Shown: positions 9,282-17,580 of the stretch, piece by piece
How positions within the stretch are numbered: the stretch's first letter is position 1
Layout: each line of letters starts with the position of its first letter
From: Sporosarcina pasteurii
Lineage (GTDB): Bacteria > Bacillota > Bacilli > Bacillales_A > Planococcaceae
NCBI RefSeq assembly: GCF_041295575.1
Contig: NZ_CP160452.1
Coordinates: forward strand, 2,666,001 to 2,730,000
Direction: 5' to 3'
Length of the DNA: 64,000 nucleotides
Made by a program: the position numbers and the translations under genes
The notes under the pieces: generated by a model
What the model saw: only the letters and a program-made list of their open reading frames with translations
Told to the model about the DNA's origin: nothing
Database searches by the model: none

Positions 9282-11261
9282 CTACCTTTCTGCCTTTAAC
9301 TCTAAAATGGCATCCCTTAACTGAGCAGCTAGTTCGAATTGCAAATCTTTCGCGGCTTCTTTCATTTCTTTCTCAAGAACCGTTAACATAGACTCTTTCT
9401 CTTCTTTCGTTAGTTTCTTACCATGTGTAATTTTATCAAGATACGTTTCTCGTTCTTCCGCAACTTCTGTAGCACGGATTACTTCATGAATTTCTTTCTT
9501 GATTGTTTTCGGTGTAATGTCATGCTCTTTATTATAAGCCTCTTGAATTTCACGACGTCTTTCCGTTTCACTAATAGCTTTAGTCATCGAATCTGTCATG
9601 CGGTCTGCATACATAATGACATGCCCTTCTGAATTTCTAGCTGCTCTTCCAATTGTTTGAATTAATGAACGTTCAGAACGTAAAAAACCTTCTTTGTCAG
9701 CATCAAGAATCGCAACAAGTGACACTTCTGGAATATCAATACCCTCTCTGAGCAAATTAATGCCAACGAGAACATCATACGTACCAAGTCTTAACTCTCT
9801 AATTATTTCTATTCTTTCTAACGTTTTTATTTCCGAATGAAGATATTGTACTTTAATCCCGATTTCTTTTAAATAATCAGTTAAATCCTCAGACATTTTC
9901 TTCGTTAATGTCGTAATGAGTACGCGTTCATTTCTTTCAATTCGCAAATTAATTTCATGCAGCATATCATCAATTTGTCCTTCTATTGGTCGAACATCTA
10001 TTGTCGGATCCAATAAACCTGTTGGACGAATAATTTGTTCAATCATTTTCGGTGTGTGTTCTATTTCATAAGGTCCTGGCGTGGCAGACACATAAATCGC
10101 TTCACGAATTCGTTCCTCAAATTCCTCAAAACGAAGCGGGCGGTTATCTAGTGCTGACGGCAGACGAAAACCGTGATCGACTAAAACTTGTTTTCTCGCC
10201 TGGTCTCCATTAAACATCCCACGCACTTGCGGTAAGGTGACGTGACTTTCATCGACAACTAACAGGAAGTCATCCGGGAAATAGTCAAGTAACGTATACG
10301 GTGAGGCACCTGGAGGGCGAAGCGTTAAATGTCTTGAATAGTTTTCAATCCCCGAGCAAAAGCCCATTTCTTTCATCATTTCTAAATCGTAGCGTGTACG
10401 TTGCTCTAATCGTTGTGCTTCGAGTAACTTATTTTCACGCTTCAATTTAGCTAATTGTTCTTCCAATTCCACTTCAATATTTTCAATCGCTTGTAACATT
10501 TTCTCTTCACCTGTGACGAAGTGGGAAGCCGGGAATACAGCGACATGTTCTCTGTCACCGATAACCTCTCCTGTTAATGCATCAACTTCACGAATGCGGT
10601 CAATCTCATCGCCAAAAAACTCAATCCGCATACAACGTTCATCTCTTGATGCAGGAAACAATTCAACGACATCGCCGCGAACGCGAAATGTACCGCGAGT
10701 AAAATTCAAATCATTGCGCGAGTATTGAATACCCACAAATTTCCGTAGCAATTCATCTCGGCCGATTTCCATTCCTTTCCGAATCGATACGACCATATCT
10801 CGATACTCTTTTGGTGAACCTAGCCCATATATGCATGATACGGAAGCGACGATAAGCACATCATTTCTTTCGAATAAAGCTGAAGTTGCTGAGTGTCGCA
10901 ACTTATCAATTTCATCGTTCACACTCGCGTCTTTTTCAATATACGTATCTGTATGCGCAACATAAGCTTCTGGTTGAAAATAATCATAATAACTAACGAA
11001 GTATTCTACAGCGTTATCCGGGAAAAACTCTTTAAATTCACTATACAGTTGGCCTGCCAATGTTTTGTTGTGGGCCATCACTAACGTCGGTTTATTAATT
11101 TCTTTCACAACATTGGAGACCGTAAATGTTTTTCCTGTACCGGTCGCTCCAAGTAACGTTTGATGTCTTTCTCCTCGATTAACCCCTTCAATCAGTTGTT
11201 GAATCGCCTCTGGTTGATCTCCGGCTGGGGCATATGGAGCTTGCAAATTAAATGTTTCCAC
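9282..11261 (-). CDS. uvrB: Excinuclease ABC subunit B
   Basis: Helicase-like subunit that verifies damage after UvrA loading and recruits UvrC. 659 residues, the usual length. Visible: Walker A GATGTGKT (about 38-45), the beta-hairpin region [11 protein letters not shown] (about 92-102), the Walker B-type VVDESH, helicase motif VI region QTIGRAARN, and the C-terminal UVR domain ([20 protein letters not shown]) that binds UvrC. The start is GTG with GGAGGGA 9 bases upstream. First gene of the uvrBA pair. Confidence 0.97.
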   Translation of the reverse strand: METFNLQAPYAPAGDQPEAIQQLIEGVNRGERHQTLLGATGTGKTFTVSNVVKEINKPTLVMAHNKTLAGQLYSEFKEFFPDNAVEYFVSYYDYFQPEAYVAHTDTYIEKDASVNDEIDKLRHSATSALFERNDVLIVASVSCIYGLGSPKEYRDMVVSIRKGMEIGRDELLRKFVGIQYSRNDLNFTRGTFRVRGDVVELFPASRDERCMRIEFFGDEIDRIREVDALTGEVIGDREHVAVFPASHFVTGEEKMLQAIENIEVELEEQLAKLKRENKLLEAQRLEQRTRYDLEMMKEMGFCSGIENYSRHLTLRPPGASPYTLLDYFPDDFLLVVDESHVTLPQVRGMFNGDQARKQVLVDHGFRLPSALDNRPLRFEEFEERIREAIYVSATPGPYEIEHTPKMIEQIIRPTGLLDPTIDVRPIEGQIDDMLHEINLRIERNERVLITTLTKKMSEDLTDYLKEIGIKVQYLHSEIKTLERIEIIRELRLGTYDVLVGINLLREGIDIPEVSLVAILDADKEGFLRSERSLIQTIGRAARNSEGHVIMYADRMTDSMTKAISETERRREIQEAYNKEHDITPKTIKKEIHEVIRATEVAEERETYLDKITHGKKLTKEEKESMLTVLEKEMKEAAKDLQFELAAQLRDAILELKAER

Positions 11262-11360
11262 TCGGCGGTCCCTCCAAATTCTAGTTAGTTTTAGTTTATC
11301 ATATTCCCCTTATAAACACGAGCAAAAAGAGAACGTACGTTTTGAGGTGGATTACTACAC

Positions 11361-11400
11361 GAAAAAACGCTGCTATTCCCCTTTTAGCAGCGTTTTTTCT
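11361..11400 (-). terminator. Terminator of the IDEAL-domain gene
   Basis: Stem AACGCTGCTA / TAGCAGCGTT with runs of A before and T after, so it can work in both directions. It abuts the stop of the gene at 11402-11638. Confidence 0.85.
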
Positions 11401-11401
11401 T

Positions 11402-11638
11402 TTATTTTACTTCTCTAAAGTCGAATAACTTCCCAGCATACAAATGGAATTTCTGCTCATCTCGAGTATCAAGTGCTTCATCAATAACTTTTTCTATTCT
11501 TCTTCTAGTTTGTTCACGGTGAAGACGATTCAAAAACATGTCCATGTAAATTTCGTTCAACAGTTTTTCAGCGTAGACTGATGACCTTCTTCTACCTACG
11601 ACTTTCATGAATTCGGCATTTGAATATTTTCTCTCCAT
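11402..11638 (-). CDS. Small IDEAL-domain protein
   Basis: A 78-residue soluble, charged protein with the IDEAL motif (EKVIDEALDTRDEQKFH, about residues 48-64) preceded by an amphipathic helix (LLNEIYMDMFLNRLHREQ). The IDEAL domain occurs in small Bacillales proteins such as YpiB-type proteins and is named after this peptide; its partner here is unknown. Ribosome binding site AGGGGTGA lies before the ATG. It is a single-gene unit with its own terminator, between uvrB and ecsB. Confidence 0.8.
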   Translation of the reverse strand: MERKYSNAEFMKVVGRRRSSVYAEKLLNEIYMDMFLNRLHREQTRRRIEKVIDEALDTRDEQKFHLYAGKLFDFREVK

Positions 11639-11766
11639 TCAACTCACCCCTGATGCCTTTTTATTATTATATATAAAAACGCTTTCAAGTTGCAAGTTTT
11701 TTTAGAATGTTCCATTTAATTGAGTTGGTTTTCCTGATAACCTAGTTAGATAGGCCAAGAAAATAC

Positions 11767-12969
11767 TTATTCCTTTTCTTTTGCCGAGCGAATCGTTAAC
11801 TCTGACACAATGATAACGATTAAAAATAGCACAACAACCGTCACAGACCATCCTAAGGCGAATAGGCTAACAATCGCTACAAACAGCGCTTGAATCCATT
11901 GAACACCGCGAACCGTTTTTTGAATCGCGCTCCCTCTAGCTGTTGGCGGTTCTGGAAATAACATGTCCATACGAAAGTCATCACCCGAACGCAATGCATA
12001 AATGAGTTGTATCGAGGAAGCAAATGCTAGTGCTCCGACGAAAACCATGATGGCAATTGGAATCGAAATAAAATACGCCCCGAACATTGAAATCCCCGTT
12101 AATCGAACCCAAAGCCAAAATGAGTCATCCGTACGGAGAAATGTTCGGCGAACGAGAAATTGTTGCGACTTCGTTCGGCCAAATGTCGGCGGTTGCATCG
12201 TAAAACCGAGCCATCTTCTCCGACTAATCGCTCCTTTTAAGTGAGGTACATCCGTAAAATAATTGGCAAATCGATAAAAGCGCATCATGCGATTTTGCTC
12301 TAATGTGATGAAGTGTTCATACGGAAATGGTTTTTGCATTTTTTGCTTATGCCAATATGCCAAATAAATCCCCATCACGACTGCCGGAATTAAAATCAAA
12401 TACAAATTAGGGCTTAACCATAAATAAATAAAAACGGTAGCAATGACAAACCGAACAAGCCTGTCGGTCCATACACCCGCTCCTGCTCGGGCATAGTGCA
12501 CTGAAAACTCTGTTTCAACAAAAAGCCATTTCAACACGATGATGAATACAGCCAACCACAGAAGAACAGCCCCTGTTGCAGTCTCCGTTGCAGAAAGCAA
12601 TGGCAACGCGACGATGTACAATACTAACGGCAATGGGATTTGAGAAAATGTTGACCATTTCAGTGCTTTCCCCAAATAGTGAGGAAGCTGCGTTTCTAAC
12701 GGTAAGAAAAATACGATATCAGCAGGTTTTAACAACGTGACTGGCGGTGAATAAACGAGCGCTCCGCTAATGACGAGGGCCGTTAAAATGGCGGCTGGAA
12801 AATCGACTGAGACTTCTTTTAACCATTCACTATATGCATACCCTCCCGCACCAATCGTAAAAACAAGCACAATGGCTAAATGCCCTGTAAAAATATATTG
12901 CATGTACCTTTGGAGTTCACGCATATAGTCAAAAAATCTTGCACTCCACATTTCACTAAAGTTGTTCAT
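11767..12969 (-). CDS. ecsB: ABC transporter permease EcsB
   Basis: A 400-residue polytopic membrane protein of the EcsB family, with hydrophobic stretches near residues 27-50, 57-77, 105-165, 180-215, 300-340 and 355-395. Together with EcsA it forms an ABC exporter-type complex that in B. subtilis affects regulated intramembrane proteolysis (RasP), protein secretion and competence. The start at 12969 is preferred over the ATG two codons earlier because GAGG is 9 bases away. It overlaps the end of ecsA by 14 bases. No ecsC follows, unlike the B. subtilis operon. Confidence 0.9.
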   Translation of the reverse strand: MNNFSEMWSARFFDYMRELQRYMQYIFTGHLAIVLVFTIGAGGYAYSEWLKEVSVDFPAAILTALVISGALVYSPPVTLLKPADIVFFLPLETQLPHYLGKALKWSTFSQIPLPLVLYIVALPLLSATETATGAVLLWLAVFIIVLKWLFVETEFSVHYARAGAGVWTDRLVRFVIATVFIYLWLSPNLYLILIPAVVMGIYLAYWHKQKMQKPFPYEHFITLEQNRMMRFYRFANYFTDVPHLKGAISRRRWLGFTMQPPTFGRTKSQQFLVRRTFLRTDDSFWLWVRLTGISMFGAYFISIPIAIMVFVGALAFASSIQLIYALRSGDDFRMDMLFPEPPTARGSAIQKTVRGVQWIQALFVAIVSLFALGWSVTVVVLFLIVIIVSELTIRSAKEKE

Positions 12970-13702
12970 TGACATCGTCCTCAGTCATTGCAATATATAA
13001 ATCATCTAGTGACGCTTTAGGCTTCCCAAACGCCGCCCGTAACTCGTCCATCGTTCCTTGTGCACGCACCCTTCCTTCATGCAATAAAATAATTCTGTCA
13101 CAATATTTTTCTGCAGTGGATAAAATATGCGTAGACATGAGCACAGAAGCCCCTTCTTTTTTACGCGTGGACATCTGTTCCAAGAGCGATTTAATTCCAA
13201 TCGGATCTAACCCTACAAACGGTTCATCGATAATATAGAGCGATGGATTCACTAGAAACGCACACATAATCATTACCTTTTGGCGCATTCCTTTAGAAAA
13301 ATGAGCTGGAAACCAACGTAACCTTTTTTCCATCATAAATTCTTTTAATAAGGCTTCAGACCGTGCTTCAAATGATTCTTTATCAAGTCCATACGCCATT
13401 GCAGTCAGTTCAAGATGTTCTTGAAGTGTTAACTCTTCATATAGTATTGGCGTTTCAGGAATGTATGAAAATGATTGTCGATACTTTTCCGGGTCTTCAT
13501 TAAATGTTACGCCATTCACTTGAATCTCACCGCTATGCGGATTCATCAACCCAATAATATGTTTAATCGTTGTACTTTTTCCGGCTCCATTCAAACCGAT
13601 CAGTCCTACAAGTTCTCCTTCGTTAATTTCAAATGATAAATCATGTAATACTGGCTTTCGTGTATAGCCACCTGTTACATTGTCTAATTTCACAATTGGC
13701 AT
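12956..13702 (-). CDS. ecsA: ABC transporter ATP-binding protein EcsA
   Basis: A 248-residue ATPase with Walker A GLNGAGKST (about 36-44), an ABC signature region FSKGMRQK and Walker B LYIIDEPFVGLDP, followed by the H-loop STH. It energises EcsB. The ATG at 13702 has GGAGG at good spacing; a second in-frame ATG five codons earlier lies within that site. The gene is divergent from hit, the conserved arrangement in Bacillus, but here the shared upstream region holds a large inverted repeat. Confidence 0.93.
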   Translation of the reverse strand: MPIVKLDNVTGGYTRKPVLHDLSFEINEGELVGLIGLNGAGKSTTIKHIIGLMNPHSGEIQVNGVTFNEDPEKYRQSFSYIPETPILYEELTLQEHLELTAMAYGLDKESFEARSEALLKEFMMEKRLRWFPAHFSKGMRQKVMIMCAFLVNPSLYIIDEPFVGLDPIGIKSLLEQMSTRKKEGASVLMSTHILSTAEKYCDRIILLHEGRVRAQGTMDELRAAFGKPKASLDDLYIAMTEDDVNEQL

Positions 13703-13897
13703 GTCCAAATCCTCCATTCTTCTTTATATCCTACCAAAAATAATAAAAGATTACTTTCTTTAGACCATCGAACCAATTCCATAATTAACCTTACTACACT
13801 AAATTCCTAACGGCTCCAATCAACGGGCAACTCTACATTAATGACAAACAGTAAAGCAAGAAAGTATCATTCCGTTTTGTTAAATAAAGTAAGTTAG

Positions 13898-14036
13898 TCA
13901 ATTTCATAATCCAATCTTTTCGCTGCGCCGATACAATATATAGTTTGGGCAATTATAAAATTGCCTCTGTTGAGTTAAACCGTCCTCAACTATATATTGT
14001 ATCAACTTAGCGGTTTAGGAAATTATGAAATTGACT
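13898..14036. repeat. Large imperfect inverted repeat between ecsA and hit
   Basis: Outer arms AGTCAATTTCATAAT (13898-13912) and ATTATGAAATTGACT (14022-14036) are perfect complements. Inner arms GATACAATATATAGTT (about 13930-13945) and AACTATATATTGTATC (about 13988-14003) are also perfect complements. Between the arms, about 18 bases per side pair poorly. The central loop holds a further small hairpin, GGCAATT with AATTGCC. The whole could fold into one ~139-base hairpin. It fills the 415-base divergent region between ecsA and hit. It resembles a small non-autonomous mobile element or a regulatory structure; no reading frame is inside. Confidence 0.75.
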
Positions 14037-14117
14037 CAAGTAATTATGAATTGGATTACATCACCATTTTTAGAAAATATGCTACAATTAGCTAAATGAT
14101 GAAAGGAAGTGTCTTAA

Positions 14118-14546
14118 ATGACGAGTTGTATTTTTTGTCAAATCATTGAAGGGGCTGTGCCGAGCGCGAAAATTTATGAAGATGAGCATGTTTATGCATT
14201 TATGGATATTATGCCAGTGACCAAAGGACATGTCTTGCTCATCCCTAAAAAACATATCGAAAACATTTATGATTTTTCAGCCGAAGAAGCAGCTAATCTA
14301 TATGCGGTAGCACCTAAAATTGCAAACGTTCTAAAAGAAGAGTTCAGACCAGCAGGCTTGAACTTACTCCAAAATAACGGTGCGCCAGCGGGACAAACTG
14401 TCTTCCACTATCACTTACACTTTATCCCACGTTATGACGAAACGGATGGATTCGATTTGTCTACTTGGGAATCCAAACAGAAAGAATTTACGCCAGACAA
14501 AATCCAAGAACTTGCTGAAGGAATCCGTGCTAAATTAGATCAATAA
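14118..14546 (+). CDS. hit: HIT family hydrolase
   Basis: A 142-residue histidine-triad protein (Hint branch) that hydrolyses nucleoside phosphoramidate-type or dinucleotide substrates. The triad HYHLHFIPR lies at about residues 97-105. An N-terminal CIFCQII (residues 4-10) is the zinc-type CxxC seen in bacterial Hit proteins. The length is normal. Ribosome binding site AAAGGAAG lies before the ATG, with a TACAAT -10-like box about 35 bases upstream. Divergent from ecsAB. Confidence 0.93.
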   Translation: MTSCIFCQIIEGAVPSAKIYEDEHVYAFMDIMPVTKGHVLLIPKKHIENIYDFSAEEAANLYAVAPKIANVLKEEFRPAGLNLLQNNGAPAGQTVFHYHLHFIPRYDETDGFDLSTWESKQKEFTPDKIQELAEGIRAKLDQ

Positions 14547-14656
14547 ACATTTTGCTAAATATAAGCAACTGTTTTATTTGCTCCTCATCAAAATGCGTGG
14601 TTTAATTAAACTAGTAAAAGTTATACCAAATGTAAAGAAAGAGGTGCAAATACTCT

Positions 14657-15019
14657 ATGAAAGCATCAACTTTTTTCCTCGGCCTTGCAACTGGTGCAAT
14701 CGCCGCTGCAGTTACAGTTCTATATTCCACTCCGAAATCCGGAGACGAAATCAGATCCACTGTTAAAAATGCTGGTTCGGATTGGAAAGGAACATTTAAT
14801 GATATTAAAGTAAAAGTAAATGACTTGAAAGGTTCTGTTGCAGATTTAGCACAGGACGCAAAAGAGCAAGTACCTGAAGCCATTGATGGCCTTAAACAAT
14901 CTTTCGATCAATGGCAAGGGTCAAAACTACCGACCGAGAAAAGACTTGAAAGAGAACTAACAGCCATTCAAAACGCGCTAGATAGTTTAGAGCAATCCAT
15001 TATCACGCATCAGAAATAA
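14657..15019 (+). CDS. yhaH: YtxH-domain protein (YhaH-like)
   Basis: A 120-residue protein with an N-terminal hydrophobic segment (FFLGLATGAIAAAVTVLY, residues 6-23), then STPKSG and a long amphipathic, coiled-coil-prone tail. This is the YtxH/YhaH pattern, a general-stress-type family of unknown function, with the tail probably cytosolic. Ribosome binding site GAGGTG lies upstream. It follows hit and precedes scoC, as expected from B. subtilis gene content. A terminator follows. Confidence 0.82.
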   Translation: MKASTFFLGLATGAIAAAVTVLYSTPKSGDEIRSTVKNAGSDWKGTFNDIKVKVNDLKGSVADLAQDAKEQVPEAIDGLKQSFDQWQGSKLPTEKRLERELTAIQNALDSLEQSIITHQK

Positions 15020-15045
15020 CAAGTGTAAAGTAACACACTACCTTA

Positions 15046-15081
15046 GGGATACGAATCTGATAGAATTCGTATCCCTTTTCT
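15046..15081 (+). terminator. Terminator after the YtxH gene
   Basis: Stem GGGATACGAAT / ATTCGTATCCC followed by TTTTC, 26 bases after the YtxH stop. Confidence 0.85.
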
Positions 15082-15082
15082 T

Positions 15083-15327
15083 GTCTGCTTCTATCGGAAT
15101 GCAAATGATTAGAACTATCATGGTATGTTTATTTAAAAAGAAAAAGGACTACAATTAAGATAGCGTCATTCCTATTATAAACCCTAAATTGAAAACATTA
15201 TTAAGTTAAATACATTTTATCAAATAAAAGATTTTTGCAATTCTCACTTCTTTCTCCTTTGCTTTCTTGCTATAATGAGAGAAATACTTTAATGTAAGAA
15301 ATACTTTTGGGAAAGCGGGTGCCTAGT
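15083..15327 (+). promoter_or_regulatory. Upstream region of scoC/hpr
   Basis: AT-rich, no gene. A TATAAT box at 15271-15276 is a good -10 candidate; the -35 region is weak. Just after it, AGAAATACTTT occurs twice as direct repeats near 15289-15309, overlapping the expected transcript start or leader. They could be an operator, but two short AT-rich repeats are weak evidence. Confidence 0.4.
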
Positions 15328-15906
15328 ATGTCAGAAGAAAAATACTCCTTGAAAGAAGCAATGATTTACAGCCAGCGCGTCGCACAACTATCGAAAGCGC
15401 TTTGGAAAGCGGTTGAAAAAGATTGACAGAAGTGGATAAAACCTTATGATTTAAATATTAACGAACATCATATTTTATGGATTTCGTACCATTTACAAGG
15501 TGCCACTATATCCGACGTTGCGAAATTCGGTGTCATGCACGTATCTACTGCCTTTAACTTTTCTAAAAAACTAGAGGAGCGCGGCTATCTTCGATTTTAT
15601 AAAAAAGAAGAAGACCGCCGTAACACATATGTATCCGTCACGGATGAGGGAGAAAAACTCATTTTGGAAATGAATGAAAATTATTACCGTACGGAGCATG
15701 GCGTTTTAGAAGGCTCACTCCCAATAAAAGATCTTTACGGGAAATTCCCAGAACTTCTTGAAGTTATGTCCGTCGTGCGCAACATTTACGGAGATGATTT
15801 CATGGAAATTTTTGAACGTGGATTCGATAACCTCGAAAAAACTTTCGATGAAAAAGGTGTAAATTCAACAAAAACTGAAGCTTCAAAAGTAGAATCCGTT
15901 TTGTAA
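15328..15906 (+). pseudogene. scoC: Transition-state regulator ScoC/Hpr (MarR family), interrupted by an in-frame TGA
   Basis: Read through, the frame gives 192 residues that follow ScoC/Hpr along its length: [19 protein letters not shown], then [18 protein letters not shown], then the recognition-helix region [19 protein letters not shown] and GDDFMEIFE. Hpr is a DNA-binding repressor of protease and sporulation genes. Codon 33 (15424-15426) is TGA where B. subtilis Hpr has tryptophan (KDWQQW versus KD-stop-QKW), a one-base change from TGG. A product restarting at the ATG at 15535 (123 residues) would lack the N-terminal dimerisation helices and part of the DNA-binding domain. The rest shows no decay. 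It may be a recent nonsense mutation, a sequencing error, or readthrough. Confidence 0.85.
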
Positions 15907-15976
15907 GTGTTCAATATTCCATTCTACGTTAAATTCTGTTATCATAACGAGTAGATGATTAAAGGAGGGGCAAGTC

Positions 15977-16162
15977 TTGATCCTAACGATTACAGTTTTG
16001 TTTTCATTATTTTATTTATACCAAATAAACAGAATGACTTATGCACTTTGCGAATCAAGGGAAATCCCCGAAGAAAAGCAATCCAAAATATACGGTACTG
16101 TCAACGTGCTCGTCACAATTTTGATTTTATCATTTTATGTTGAAGTATTCTTAGCTACATAA
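15977..16162 (+). CDS. Small two-helix membrane protein of unknown function
   Basis: 61 residues: hydrophobic segment 1-15 (MILTITVLFSLFYLY), a charged middle with CESREIPEEKQSK, and a second hydrophobic segment about 41-60 (VNVLVTILILSFYVEVFLAT). The start is TTG with AGGAGGGG 8 bases upstream; no ATG is possible. A terminator follows at once. It is downstream of the broken scoC, probably from its own promoter. I do not recognise the family. Confidence 0.7.
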   Translation: MILTITVLFSLFYLYQINRMTYALCESREIPEEKQSKIYGTVNVLVTILILSFYVEVFLAT

Positions 16163-16164
16163 GA

Positions 16165-16202
16165 AAAAGTCCATCACCCTATTTCGGGAATGGACTTTTT
16201 TT
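16165..16202 (+). terminator. Terminator after the small membrane protein
   Basis: AAAAAGTCCAT paired with ATGGACTTTTT around a 15-base loop, two bases past the stop. The T run suits the plus strand; the A run makes it bidirectional. Confidence 0.8.
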
Positions 16203-16280
16203 ATTAGGCTTCCTTTGATTTTATTGCCGCAAATCACTTTTTGCTCTAGGTCATTTGCTCAATAAACCACCTAATTTATT

Positions 16281-16379
16281 TTAGTATAAACAAGCCGCAC
16301 CGACGATAATTAATAAAATGAACAACACTACGATTAGCGCAAATCCTGACCCGTACGAACCATGGTTATATCCGCTCAT
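16281..16379 (-). CDS. YjcZ-family sporulation peptide
   Basis: A 32-residue peptide: a Gly/Tyr/Ser-rich start (MSGYNHGSYGSGFA) and a hydrophobic tail (LIVVLFILLIIVGAACLY). This is the YjcZ/sporulation-peptide pattern found only in endospore formers. A longer in-frame frame to 16463 exists, but the ATG at 16379 has GAGGGGGTG upstream and gives the family's normal length. It supports a spore-forming host. Probably embedded in a membrane during sporulation (inference). Confidence 0.82.
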   Translation of the reverse strand: MSGYNHGSYGSGFALIVVLFILLIIVGAACLY

Positions 16380-16556
16380 GCGAGCACCCCCTCTCTCACT
16401 GTATCCTATGCACCCAGTTAACAGGGTTTTAGGCAAATAGCCGGGATTTGATTTTGTTTTCAATCTGTCTTTGGGATATGTACAACCGGTGGATATTGAC
16501 TTTAGGAGAGAAGAGTTATGAAGAAATATACTTCCATTAGATAAATAATAGAAAAT

Positions 16557-16603
16557 AAACCGGATAATTGTAGAATATACTCTAAAATTACCCGGCTTTT
16601 TAT
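16557..16603 (-). terminator. Terminator downstream of yhaM
   Basis: Imperfect stem of CCGGATAATT with AATTACCCGG, flanked by T-rich sequence on both strands. On the minus strand it lies about 40 bases after the yhaM stop and would end the yhaONM transcript. Confidence 0.65.
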
Positions 16604-16641
16604 TAGCGTTATGTCACTATTTATTTTTGGATTAAGTTTAC

Positions 16642-17580
16642 TTATTCAAAGGTCGGCTTATAAAACGAGCGGTTCTCTAATGGGAAAATTCTTTCCGTAA
16701 ATTCACCAGGCTTCGCTTGACTCAGTGCACGGTCTAACATATTCATTTTCGCATCAATATTATCGATGTAATGAAGCATTTCCGCCTCTTTTAACATTGG
16801 ACGTTTCGGGCTGCCCCACTCTTCTTTACCATGATGCGACAACACCATATGCTGTAATAGCATCACTTCTTCGCCTTCAATGTTCAATTCTTCTGCCGCT
16901 TTCTCAATTTCATTGACCATAATCGTGATGTGTCCAAGCAAATTCCCCTCTACTGTATACTGCGTACCAATTGGTCCGGACAATTCAATCACTTTTCCAA
17001 CATCATGCAAAATAATGCCTGCGTACAATAAATCTTTATTCAAGGAAGGATATAAATCAGCTAGCGCTTTTCCTAAGTTCAACATGGAAACAACGTGGTC
17101 GATTAAACCAGACACATAGTCATGGTGATTTCTCGTTGCTGCAGGGTACGTTTTAAAAGCTGTTTCATGTTTCTTTAATAAATGCCTTGTAATTCGTTGA
17201 ATCTGTGGATTTTTCATTTCAAAAAAGAATGCCATCAGTTCTTCAAATAGCACTTCTTTACTTTTTTCAGAGGATGGAATTAAATCAGCAATCGTCACAC
17301 CTTCTTCTTCTTTAGCCGGACGAATGGCTTTAATACGGAGTTGGTTTTTACCACGGTATTCATGAATATCTCCACCAACTCTCACAATCGTTCCCGCGCG
17401 ATACGTTTCTACATGGGCATCTGTCGTATCCCATAATTTCGCCTCTAAATCTCCACTCTTATCTTGTAAAATGACCGTCATAAAGGGACTGCCTTTTGTC
17501 GTAATTCCTTTTGTTGCTTGTTTAATCATTAAATATAAATCGATTGATTCTCCTACTTGATAGTCCAGTAATTTTTTCAT
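16642..17580 (-). CDS. yhaM: 3'-5' exoribonuclease YhaM
   Basis: A 312-residue enzyme with an N-terminal OB-fold (about residues 10-100, nucleic-acid binding) and an HD domain with [11 protein letters not shown] (about 152-162) and LHDVGKV (about 191-197), where H and D residues bind the metal. YhaM trims RNA and single-stranded DNA from the 3' end. The last base of the yhaN stop lies in the ATG at 17580, so translation is coupled; a GTG one codon earlier is also possible. Last gene of yhaO-yhaN-yhaM. Confidence 0.93.
   Translation of the reverse strand: MKKLLDYQVGESIDLYLMIKQATKGITTKGSPFMTVILQDKSGDLEAKLWDTTDAHVETYRAGTIVRVGGDIHEYRGKNQLRIKAIRPAKEEEGVTIADLIPSSEKSKEVLFEELMAFFFEMKNPQIQRITRHLLKKHETAFKTYPAATRNHHDYVSGLIDHVVSMLNLGKALADLYPSLNKDLLYAGIILHDVGKVIELSGPIGTQYTVEGNLLGHITIMVNEIEKAAEELNIEGEEVMLLQHMVLSHHGKEEWGSPKRPMLKEAEMLHYIDNIDAKMNMLDRALSQAKPGEFTERIFPLENRSFYKPTFE

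Noticed and set aside
16519..16545. Peptide MKKYTSIR with a good ribosome binding site ahead of a hairpin
   Set aside because: Looks like a leader peptide with an attenuator, but no plus-strand gene follows; the hairpin is better explained as the yhaM terminator.
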